Shown here: one piece after another, positions 8,401 through 14,267 of the stretch
Position numbering within the stretch: the stretch's first letter is position 1
How the letters are laid out: each line of letters opens with the position of its first letter
Assembly: GCA_017462565.1 (NCBI GenBank)
Contig: JAFTQW010000007.1
Span: 1 to 33,565 of the forward strand
Direction: 5' to 3'
Source: Ruminococcus sp.
Lineage (GTDB): Bacteria > Bacillota > Clostridia > Oscillospirales > Ruminococcaceae
DNA length: 33,565 nucleotides
The notes under the pieces: generated by a model
Databases searched by the model: none
Told to the model about the DNA's origin: nothing
The model's input: only the letters and a program-made list of their open reading frames with translations
Translations under genes and position numbers: made by a program

Positions 8401-9280
8401 ATTTAAAATTATCCTTGCTGTAATTATCGTCCCAGCCAACAATAGTTATGGCATGATTGGTACTGTCAATTTCATCATTATAGTAAGCTTCCCTGAAATA
8501 TTCTCCATTTGAATACTTACTAATATCGCTATAGTAAGAACAGTAAAGCGCACCGGTAGTCATAAGATGCTGCTTTATGGATTCATGGTCGCTTGCATCA
8601 AGGTCGTCGCTGTTTACAAGATAACCGTAAGATGTGTAACGAAGATTTTCGTCAACAGCCGGACGATCGGTAACGGCGGGAGCGTTTTCTTCAAGCTGAA
8701 CTCCGCTCCATCTTCCAAGAGCAGCCCTTGAACGCCAGCTGTTTCCCCCACAGTCGTAAGCGCCGTTAGTCAGGTCGGTATTGCCAAGACTTTCACCGTC
8801 GCCGTAAAGGGGATCGTTTATATCCGTGCTTGCCTGTCCCTGAGTAAACCATGTGAGATGAGATTCAGAAAGATCTATAGTATTATCAGCAAGACCGTTC
8901 ATTATCATATTGGATTCAGCTGCTGCCAGGGTAGCGTGCGCCCAGCAAGTTCCGGTATCGCTTTGGCTCTTTACTTGAGTAACATATCCGTAATCACGCA
9001 GATCGAATTTTTCGGGATAATAAGTTGCTTTCGGTTCGCTGTGCGGAGTAAGCTCCGGCTCTACTATATTTCCGTTTTCATCGACATAATAAATGGGAGC
9101 AAGACCGTATTCAGAGGGTTCTCCTTCAATAACTGAGATCATCTCCGGTTCGGGGATAGCTTCCTTTTTATCGGAAGAAAGAGGTACAAAAGCAGCGTAG
9201 CTTGGAATACTGGAACTGACTATAGCTCCGGAAAGAACTGCCGTAAGCAGCTTTGAAAAAACTTGGCTTATTTTTTTCAT
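5459..9280 (-). CDS. Secreted papain-family (C1) protease with 20 zinc-knuckle-like repeats and a C-terminal dockerin
   Basis: The 1273-residue protein begins with a signal peptide (basic start, hydrophobic core, cut near SYA-A at about 30). The C1 peptidase domain follows at about 88-335: oxyanion Gln106, nucleophile Cys112 in GTCWAH, His276 in NHAITIVGWDD and Asn307 in KNSWG. A beta-rich region resembling the lectin-like domain often attached to these proteases comes next, then an EF-hand-like DTDSDGALSYSE segment and a short leucine-rich stretch. From about residue 648 to 1207 come 20 tandem 28-residue repeats with invariant His, His, Cys-x2-Cys. The end is a two-repeat dockerin (GDINGDGTIDAFD and DVNHDGKFDKTD). 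It is probably exported and docked to a cohesin-bearing scaffold or the cell surface. AGGGAG lies 11 bases before the ATG, and the gene has its own promoter. A recent 336-base duplication lies in the repeat region. Confidence 0.92.
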   Translation of the reverse strand: MKKISQVFSKLLTAVLSGAIVSSSIPSYAAFVPLSSDKKEAIPEPEMISVIEGEPSEYGLAPIYYVDENGNIVEPELTPHSEPKATYYPEKFDLRDYGYVTQVKSQSDTGTCWAHATLAAAESNMIMNGLADNTIDLSESHLTWFTQGQASTDINDPLYGDGESLGNTDLTNGAYDCGGNSWRSRAALGRWSGVQLEENAPAVTDRPAVDENLRYTSYGYLVNSDDLDASDHESIKQHLMTTGALYCSYYSDISKYSNGEYFREAYYNDEIDSTNHAITIVGWDDNYSKDNFKSAVPPGDGAWIIKNSWGTWNHNNGYFYMSYYDVSLDYITSFEIADTSAYNNIYQYDGAMPDSYYKYQSSSFTAANVFTAADNETISAAAFYTRDASVPYIISIYADVEDGLPTSGTLLTTQKGTMPYAGYHVVDLVEPVSVSKGTKFSVVVTLDKDDARMALQECSNLSDCSYFTSGIPNSRTTWRDTISLYDSTACIKALTRDDIIINSTNFPDSVFRDYVSRYDTDSDGALSYSEIAQVSEMNLSGLGIANFKGIEFFTELTYLNCCYNPLVNLDLTHNSKLNEFICYGCSINVGNINCSGFTIDGLDINKVSNLQEMTIKGSSFIPQNSTMQYTYNCGKNYYTSITVTADSLTHSYGSWSDNGDSHVKTCSNCGMVTTEGHFFGDWNIGVKEHSHQCLICGSIKSEEHSFGSWTKNDNTYHIHSCGICGVSESAEHLFSKFEPTDSETHKGICEDCGYAEQFSHNFGDFTPLDETYHTKSCGECGYSENYEHNFGEWTIADENSHTRTCIDCGYTETLDHSYGEWTTSDSGTHSRQCVDCGYTESSDHSFGDWTFVDENVHSRVCADCGQTVEAEHNFTEFTSSDDEKHSMICKDCGYTVDLAHDFSEWSYYDEQQHSKTCADCNMTLYGNHNFGEWTVSENGTHSRQCVDCGYTESSDHSFGDWTFVDENVHSRVCADCGQTVEAEHNFTEFTSSDDEKHSMICKDCGYTVNIAHDFSEWSYYDEQQHSKTCADCNMTLYSDHNFGEWTVSENGTHSRQCVDCGYTESSDHSFGKASAVNSENHSKTCEICGYTETVPHNFGEITYTDDQNHSQTCEECGYVHSFEHNFSEWEASDENNHSKICKDCSHVVTMPHSFGDCVSVNEKEHSIICEDCGYTIVSPHTFNEWQDNGNATQIRICTGCGYSEIRNVDYISGDINGDGTIDAFDLVIARQKLRKEFLNSVEFASADVNHDGKFDKTDIILIQDFILHKIKIF
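5660..7338 (-). repeat. Twenty tandem 28-residue (84-base) Cys/His repeats inside the protease gene
   Basis: Each unit follows H-x-F-G-x-W, seven variable residues, H-S-x2-C-x2-C-G-Y-T, four residues and the next H. The spacing of two His and two Cys per unit suggests one zinc or another thiophilic metal per repeat. First and last units are the most diverged (the last has TQIRIC where HSxxC is usual); central units are nearly identical at the DNA level. Confidence 0.85.
6071..6800 (-). repeat. 336-base tandem duplication within the protease repeat array
   Basis: The string TCGGAACTTTCCGTATAACC starts at 6081, 6417 and 6753, a constant offset of 336 bases, or four 28-residue units. Copies covering 6081-6416 and 6417-6752 differ at only a few positions, so the duplication is recent. 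Confidence 0.85.
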
Positions 9281-9319
9281 AAATTAACACGCTCCCTTTC
9301 ATGTATTTGGTTTATATAT

Positions 9320-9347
9320 ATTATAACACGTTTTCTGTATATTTCAA
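9320..9347 (-). promoter_or_regulatory. Sigma-A-type promoter for the secreted protease gene
   Basis: On the minus strand TTGAAA (9347-9342) and TATAAT (9325-9320) are separated by 16 bases, about 40 bases before the protease start codon. Confidence 0.7.
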
Positions 9348-9449
9348 TAGTTTTCGGTAAATAAAATGGATAAAATTGACGATTTGTAACAAACAACAAA
9401 TTAGAAGTATTAAATTTATGGAAAATTACGGTTATAATTAAATCGGATT

Positions 9450-9480
9450 TATAGACAAATCGTCTATAATATGATATAAT
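9450..9480 (+). promoter_or_regulatory. Promoter with overlapping palindrome (possible operator) for the ldh-thrE unit
   Basis: TAGACA (9452-9457) and TATAAT (9475-9480) are 17 bases apart. The perfect inverted repeat TATAGAC-AAATC-GTCTATA (9450-9468) covers the -35 box and the start of the spacer, where a repressor would block polymerase. The palindrome does not resemble a Rex or CcpA site, so the regulator is unknown. Confidence 0.6.
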
Positions 9481-9497
9481 ATATTTCATAAAAGATC

Positions 9498-9537
9498 ATT
9501 AAAGCAGCACCGCATAAAGCTTGTATGGCAGCTGCGC
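9498..9537. repeat. Dispersed intergenic repeat, copy B (40 bases)
   Basis: It matches 31 of 40 bases of copy A at 4422-4461, in the same orientation. Here it lies in the 5' leader of the lactate dehydrogenase gene, and the bases after it (GTGCAGTACTGC) are self-complementary. Confidence 0.55.
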
Positions 9538-9586
9538 TTTGTGCAGTACTGCCTTAAAAGAATACGATCTGAAAAGGAGAATATTT

Positions 9587-10531
9587 ATGAATAAGATTAC
9601 CATTATAGGTTCAGGAAGCGTTGGCTCAACAATTGCATATGCGCTTTCTCTTCTCGGAACAGCTTCCGAGATCGTTATGATCGACATCAACAATGAAAAG
9701 GCTCTCGGCGAGGCGTTGGATATAAGACAGGGTTCGCCTTTCTGTAATCCTTTTAACGTTTATGCCGGAAGCTACGAAGATGCCGCAGGTTCAGATATTG
9801 TTATAATCACATCCGGAATTGCCAGAAAGCCCGGTCAGTCACGTCTTGATCTTGCCCAGACCAACGTAAACGTTATGAAAAGCATTATTCCCAATGTCAC
9901 AAGATATGCAGGCGAAACAACCTATCTTATCGTAAGCAATCCCGTTGACGTTATGACATATGTTTTCTGCAAATGTTCAGGTATTCCTGATAGCAGGGTT
10001 ATCGGTTCGGGTACTATACTCGATACTTCCAGACTCCGCACCAGAATTTCCGAGTATTACAAAATTAATCAGAATAACGTTCATGCATACGTTCTCGGAG
10101 AGCATGGAGATTCATCATTTGTTCCGTGGTCTGTTGCAAATATTTCCAATATACCTATCGCAGATTTCCACGATTCCGTACTTAAAGCAGATAAAATGAT
10201 ACCGCAGTTTAACTATGACGAGGTCGAAGAATATGTAAGAAAGTCCGGAGCAAGCGTTATAGAGCGCAAGGGAGCTACTTTCTATGCCGTTGCAACATCG
10301 GTATGCTACATCTGTAAGTGCCTTCTTACCGGAATTGATACGACCATGACAGTTTCAACTATGCTTCACGGCGAATACGGTATTGACGATATCTGCCTCA
10401 GCATACTTAATGTTGTTGGAAACAACGGTGCGCACGGAAAGATCATGCTTCCGCTCACGGACGCTGAAACAGATCTTCTCAGAAAGAGCGCAGACTGCGT
10501 AAGAAATACTATAAACAGCATTGAAATATAA
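9587..10531 (+). CDS. ldh: L-lactate dehydrogenase (malate dehydrogenase-like substrate residue)
   Basis: The 314-residue protein belongs to the NAD-dependent LDH/MDH family. It interconverts pyruvate and L-lactate (or oxaloacetate and malate) in the cytoplasm, recycling NADH during fermentation. The dinucleotide loop is GSGSVGS (8-14) and the NAD-selecting acid is in MIDIN (31-35). The catalytic Asp146/Arg149 lie in LDTSR and His173 in GEHGD, the LDH form of that motif. Arg80 (ARKPG) sits where classical LDHs have the pyruvate-selecting Gln, which is the malate dehydrogenase state, so specificity needs checking. The start is the ATG at 9587, 7 bases after AAGGAGA (9574-9580 region); an upstream in-frame ATG at 9521 lies in the repeat-containing leader and is rejected. 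A ThrE-type exporter gene follows after 23 bases, probably co-transcribed. Confidence 0.85.
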   Translation: MNKITIIGSGSVGSTIAYALSLLGTASEIVMIDINNEKALGEALDIRQGSPFCNPFNVYAGSYEDAAGSDIVIITSGIARKPGQSRLDLAQTNVNVMKSIIPNVTRYAGETTYLIVSNPVDVMTYVFCKCSGIPDSRVIGSGTILDTSRLRTRISEYYKINQNNVHAYVLGEHGDSSFVPWSVANISNIPIADFHDSVLKADKMIPQFNYDEVEEYVRKSGASVIERKGATFYAVATSVCYICKCLLTGIDTTMTVSTMLHGEYGIDDICLSILNVVGNNGAHGKIMLPLTDAETDLLRKSADCVRNTINSIEI

Positions 10532-10554
10532 GAATCTCTTAAAAGGAGAATATA

Positions 10555-11877
10555 ATGAGCAAATTCCGTAAACAGCATATGACGATCGAATGGCACGATA
10601 TCATCGATCAGGAAAGTAATTCACCGGCTGTAAACGCCACTCTGAAGGAAAAAGCAACGCTTGTCGGACGTGTGGGACTTATGATGCTTTCAGTCGGAAC
10701 AGGTGCATGGCGAGTAAGGGCTTCGATGAATAAGATCGCAAGAGCCTTGAATATAGTCTGCAATGCCGATATAGGACTTCTTTCAATTGCATATACCTGC
10801 GTTGAAAACGGCGAAACTTATACAAATGCGATTTCATTAAGCACTACCGGAGTAAATACGGATAAACTTAACGCTATTGAAAGCTTTGCAGACGGTTTCA
10901 GTGAAAGAGCAGGAAAATATTCTGTCGAGCAGTTTCATATGATACTCGACAAAATACAGTCGCTTCCGGCAAATTACAAGGCATGGAATCTTGCGCTTGC
11001 GTCTGCGCTTGCCTGCTGCGGATTTACGTTTCTGCTGGGCGGAGGAATAGTCGAGATGATACTCGCATTCTTCGGAGCAGGAGTCGGACAGTTCGTCCGA
11101 AAAAAGCTTCTGGAACGCCATATAACTCTGCTTGCCAATGTTGCAGGAGGTGTTGCGGCAGCTTGCTGTACATATGTGCTCCTAATGAAGCTTGCAGAAA
11201 TGGTTCTGGATGTATCTGCGGTCCATCAGGCGGGATATATCTGCTCGATGCTTTTCGTTATACCGGGATTTCCGCTTATAACGGGCGGAATCGACCTTGC
11301 TAAGCTTGATTTGCGTTCAGGAATGGAACGTATAATGTATGCTCTTTTGATAATAATCATGGCGACGCTTACCGGCTGGCTGACAGCAATGGCATTTGAT
11401 TTTGCGCCGTCGGATTTTTCAGAGCTTGAACTCGATCCGGTTCTACAGCTCATCTTTCGTCTTATTGCAAGCTTCTGCGGCGTTTATGGCTTTTCGTTTC
11501 TTTTCAACAGCAGAAGAAAAATGGCGGTTACAGCCGGTCTGATAGGCATGATTGCAAATACGTTAAGACTGGAGCTTATTGATTTTACCAATATTCCGGT
11601 AAGCGCAGCGGCTTTTGTGGGAGCGCTGACAGCAGGTTTGCTTGCTTCTGCGATAAAGATCAAGGTTGGATACCCGAGAATAACTCTTACAGTTCCGTCG
11701 ATAGTTATTATGGTTCCGGGAATGTTTATGTATAAGGGCATTTATTTTATCGGACTCAATGATATTGCCACCGGCGGCTTATGGCTGAGCAAAGCGTTTT
11801 TAATAGTTCTTGCGCTTCCTTTGGGACTTATTTTTGCAAGAATCCTTACAGATACAAATTTCAGAAAAAGCAGTTAA
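10555..11877 (+). CDS. ThrE-family threonine/serine exporter (both halves fused)
   Basis: The 440-residue protein has a soluble N-terminal part of about 130 residues (ThrE N-domain features: MLSVGTGAWRV, then an internal ADIGLLSIAYTC strand) followed by about ten membrane segments. Residues near 225-245 carry the hydrophobic FVIPGFPLITGGIDLAK segment of the first ThrE transmembrane half. Residues near 380-400 carry IVIMVPGMFMYKG, typical of the second half (ThrE_2). In many Firmicutes the halves are two genes; here they are fused. The family exports threonine and serine using the proton gradient. The start has AAAGGAG about 7 bases upstream. It lies 23 bases behind ldh and in front of a strong terminator, so the two form one unit; why a fermentation enzyme is paired with an amino acid exporter is not clear. 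Confidence 0.85.
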   Translation: MSKFRKQHMTIEWHDIIDQESNSPAVNATLKEKATLVGRVGLMMLSVGTGAWRVRASMNKIARALNIVCNADIGLLSIAYTCVENGETYTNAISLSTTGVNTDKLNAIESFADGFSERAGKYSVEQFHMILDKIQSLPANYKAWNLALASALACCGFTFLLGGGIVEMILAFFGAGVGQFVRKKLLERHITLLANVAGGVAAACCTYVLLMKLAEMVLDVSAVHQAGYICSMLFVIPGFPLITGGIDLAKLDLRSGMERIMYALLIIIMATLTGWLTAMAFDFAPSDFSELELDPVLQLIFRLIASFCGVYGFSFLFNSRRKMAVTAGLIGMIANTLRLELIDFTNIPVSAAAFVGALTAGLLASAIKIKVGYPRITLTVPSIVIMVPGMFMYKGIYFIGLNDIATGGLWLSKAFLIVLALPLGLIFARILTDTNFRKSS

Positions 11878-11880
11878 TAA

Positions 11881-11918
11881 AAAATCTGCCGTACTTTTAA
11901 AGTACGGCAGATTTTTTA
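11881..11918. terminator. Bidirectional terminator between thrE-type and CPBP genes
   Basis: AAAATCTGCCGTACTT pairs with AAGTACGGCAGATTTT, a stem of about 16 bp with a tiny loop, flanked by A and T runs on either side. It ends both convergent genes; the last codons of the CPBP gene touch its right edge. Confidence 0.85.
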
Positions 11919-12887
11919 TGCAGGCGAATGCTCCGAAGCGGATTTTTTTATTTTTAAAAAGAGCAGAGATATTCCGGTGGCGAGAACAAGTGTTGTGAAA
12001 ATACTTCCCTCGATACCGAATTTGCCTCCGGTAAGAAAAGAGTGAGAGGATTGAGCTGTTGTACGGAATATGGATTCCGTATTTCCGGAACCGCTTACGC
12101 TGATTCCATAGACGTTGCCCTGAGTGAAGTTCCATACCGAATGAATCGCACAGGCTCCCCATATATCGTCAAAAAGTATAATGTACAGTGCGGCAAATAC
12201 TCCGAACAGAATAAGATTGAGCATAGCGAGCGGATTAATTCCCGGATTTGCTGAATGAGCAAGCCCGAATGCGGCAGAGCTTATTCCGATAGCAAGGAGA
12301 GGATTATGATATCCGCCGACAGTAGTCATAAGATATCCACGGAAAATGACTTCTTCGCTCATTCCCTGAACTATGAATCCAAGAAGATAAAGACCTATAA
12401 GTCCGAAATTGATTCCCGAGCAGAGCTTTATACTGTTTGCTCCACTTAAAACGGTGAGGAGCGTAATTGCAGTCATCATCAGCGTCCCCACGGCAAGACC
12501 GAGAAAATAATGAGGCAGAGCCTTACGTTTTCTGAAACCCATGGAACGCACAGGTCTCATCTCTACGCATCGACAGTAGAAAATGCTTGCAAGAGTTCCG
12601 AAGACGGTTGTCAGGAGCGTTGGTATCATTATTTCCGGAAGATTGGAGTAGCTTTCCGACATTTTCATTGATTCTTCAAGAGTAAGTTTTTTTGCTCCGT
12701 TGAGAAACGCCTGGTCTACGCTTAGTTCCTTCATAAGGCGTGGAACAGTGAGAATAGCCGGAATAATCGACTCAAATATGAATATTATAAAAAAGACCAT
12801 TATAAAAATCGCAAGCTGTATCCATATATTCGGAGAAGCGTGTGATTTTGAGGATTCTTCAAACATTTTCGGTTTAAGAGCAAGCAT
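11916..12887 (-). CDS. CPBP family intramembrane glutamic endopeptidase
   Basis: The 323-residue protein has about eight membrane segments. It carries the three CPBP (Abi/Rce1-like) motifs: E178-E179-x3-R183 (MSEEVIFRGYL), F-G-L-A-H211 and H249-x3-N253. These residues form the catalytic site inside the membrane. Family members mature prenylated proteins in eukaryotes and in bacteria are linked to bacteriocin self-immunity, signal processing or unknown roles; nothing here fixes the substrate. The start is the ATG at 12887 preceded by AGGGGGA. The mRNA would carry a leader of about 190 bases that folds into a long rod (separate entry), with the ribosome binding site in the loop of a small AUAUC/GAUAU hairpin. 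It is convergent with the ldh-thrE unit and shares a terminator with it. Confidence 0.88.
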   Translation of the reverse strand: MLALKPKMFEESSKSHASPNIWIQLAIFIMVFFIIFIFESIIPAILTVPRLMKELSVDQAFLNGAKKLTLEESMKMSESYSNLPEIMIPTLLTTVFGTLASIFYCRCVEMRPVRSMGFRKRKALPHYFLGLAVGTLMMTAITLLTVLSGANSIKLCSGINFGLIGLYLLGFIVQGMSEEVIFRGYLMTTVGGYHNPLLAIGISSAAFGLAHSANPGINPLAMLNLILFGVFAALYIILFDDIWGACAIHSVWNFTQGNVYGISVSGSGNTESIFRTTAQSSHSFLTGGKFGIEGSIFTTLVLATGISLLFLKIKKSASEHSPA

Positions 12888-12916
12888 ATTGATATCCCCC
12901 TTTTTCAGATATGTAA

Positions 12917-13076
12917 GAGCCTGTTCAGTATCTTTTTGCGCACGTCTTTTCGTCAGTCTTTAGCCGCTGACCGTGTTAAAGAACCTTGCAATACGGCAGT
13001 ATTCCTGCGGCTTTTGGTTTTCTCATCGACAAAATCTTGTCAAAAATCCGTACACAAAAATATATTGAACAAGCTC
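12917..13076 (-). ncRNA. Long rod-shaped structured RNA, candidate 6S-like RNA or CPBP leader
   Basis: Read on the minus strand, the 160-base segment begins GAGCUUGUUCA and ends UGAACAGGCUC, which pair fully over 11 bp including one U-G. The helix continues inward: UAU/AUA, then a 12 bp run (UUUUUGUGUACG with CGUGCGCAAAAA), then UUUUUG with CGAAAA. That gives roughly 34 pairs broken by a few mismatches. Wobble pairs favour the minus-strand RNA. An asymmetric loop follows, then an apical stem closed by AGCCGC/GCGGCU. A promoter puts the transcript start within a base or two of the 5' end of the helix. A long closing stem, a central bubble and an apical stem is the general 6S RNA layout, but the 6S identity is inferred. 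No clear terminator follows, so it may instead be the 5' leader of the CPBP mRNA. Confidence 0.6.
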
Positions 13077-13081
13077 TAATA

Positions 13082-13110
13082 ATTTTACTATAAATCGGCA
13101 GTTTTGTCAA
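13082..13110 (-). promoter_or_regulatory. Consensus promoter for the rod RNA / CPBP gene
   Basis: On the minus strand TTGACA (13110-13105) and TAAAAT (13087-13082) are 17 bases apart. The predicted start, about 6 bases beyond, coincides with the first base of the structured RNA. Confidence 0.8.
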
Positions 13111-13254
13111 GCATATTACAGAAAAGTAAATGATTATACACTTCTTTATTTTGTCATAAAGGATAAAACATAATTCATTTTACTGTAAGTATAATTTAGG
13201 TTGTGCAAACTGCTGAAATTTATTGTGTGAATTGCTGAAAAAATGTATTTTCTA

Positions 13255-13283
13255 TTTCAAAATCCGGAAAAATATGATACAAT
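13255..13283 (+). promoter_or_regulatory. Probable promoter for the CAP-dockerin gene
   Basis: TACAAT (13278-13283) lies 17 bases after a weak -35 TTTCAA (13255-13260). It supports the downstream start at 13357 rather than the longer ORF. The stretch 13111-13254 holds nothing else I can identify. Confidence 0.5.
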
Positions 13284-13356
13284 AAATTTAACGCAAAATA
13301 GCAGATTTACGGATAGTTTAATGTTTTGTTTCAATAGTTTGCGTGAGGTGGATAGA

Positions 13357-14154
13357 ATGGAGAAAATAAATAATATATTAAAAAAATTTTTGTCGGCAGT
13401 CTTAATTTTTATACTGACAGTTGTTTGTGTGAGCGGTTTTAATATTGAAACTCCTGTTGATTCAACGAATGCGGCATCTGAAGAACTTTCGTCCATAGAG
13501 AATGAAATGGCGCTGAAAATCAACGAGGCTCGTCTTGAGCTTGGACTTAAACCGATATATGTTGTTCCTTATCTTAATGACGTTGCCAGAACCCGTTCAA
13601 GAGAGCTTCTGGAAAATTATGACCATGTACGTCCTGACGGAAACAGTTGGGTTTCTATTATTGACCGTACCCTTGTTCCGTGGAATTTTGCTGATGAGAT
13701 ACTTGCGAGAGGAAGCTCTAACGTTGATCTCGTTTTTAAGGCATGGCAAAATTCCGAGGTTCACTGGAATGCTATAACAAGCGATAAGGTAACGCATTTT
13801 GGAGTAGGTCTTTCATATGAGCCAAACAGCGACAGAAAATGGTATTGGTCTGTGATTTTCGTTGTTCTGGATGAGGGAACTACGCTGAATGGTCAGGAGA
13901 TTCCTGTAAAATACCGTGTTGTGCCGAAGTCGACGGGCGATCTGAACGGAGACGGTCAGATAGATTCATTTGATCTTGTTCTTCTGAAAAAATATGTTGC
14001 AGATAAGGAAAGCGTGTATTTTAATGATCTTCAGACAGCGGCGGCTGATACGTTTAAAGACGGAGCTGTAACTTCTGCGGACGTTTTAATGCTTAGCAAA
14101 TATATTCTGGGCGAATACGACAGACTTCCGGTTACGATTGATATGCTGCTATAA
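13357..14154 (+). CDS. Secreted CAP/SCP-domain protein with C-terminal dockerin
   Basis: From the ATG at 13357 (GAGGTG at 13345-13350) the protein has 265 residues. The longer ORF would start upstream of the promoter -10 and is rejected. Residues 1-30 are a signal peptide or anchor. The CAP domain spans about 47-172: MALKINEARLELGL opening helix, His90 in DHVRPDG, Glu114 in DEILARG and His136 in VHWNAI, which match the usual His/Glu/His cavity of the family. Bacterial CAP proteins are common in sporulating Firmicutes; their activity is not settled. Residues about 194-258 are a dockerin with GDLNGDGQIDSFD as the calcium loop and a second, degenerate loop DTFKDGAVTSAD lacking the usual Asn/Gly pattern. 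It would be exported and may assemble onto a cohesin scaffold, like the protease at 5459-9280. Confidence 0.88.
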   Translation: MEKINNILKKFLSAVLIFILTVVCVSGFNIETPVDSTNAASEELSSIENEMALKINEARLELGLKPIYVVPYLNDVARTRSRELLENYDHVRPDGNSWVSIIDRTLVPWNFADEILARGSSNVDLVFKAWQNSEVHWNAITSDKVTHFGVGLSYEPNSDRKWYWSVIFVVLDEGTTLNGQEIPVKYRVVPKSTGDLNGDGQIDSFDLVLLKKYVADKESVYFNDLQTAAADTFKDGAVTSADVLMLSKYILGEYDRLPVTIDMLL

Positions 14155-14171
14155 ATATTTATGAGTAAAAT

Positions 14172-14214
14172 GAGCTGCTGCACACAATGTGCGGCGGCTC
14201 TTTATGTTTTTCCG
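14172..14214 (+). terminator. Terminator after the CAP-dockerin gene
   Basis: GAGCTGCTGCAC (14172-14183) pairs with GTGCGGCGGCTC (14189-14200) with two G-U pairs, followed by TTTATGTTTTT. Confidence 0.75.
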
Positions 14215-14218
14215 GCAG

Positions 14219-14247
14219 TAAAAAAGCTCCCCAAAAAGGGGAGCTTA
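14219..14247 (-). terminator. Terminator of the PEP carboxykinase gene
   Basis: AAGCTCCCC and GGGGAGCTT form a 9 bp stem around a short A-rich loop. The A run at 14219-14224 reads as a T run on the minus strand. Confidence 0.85.
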
Positions 14248-14267
14248 ATTTTATGATTTTATCAGGA

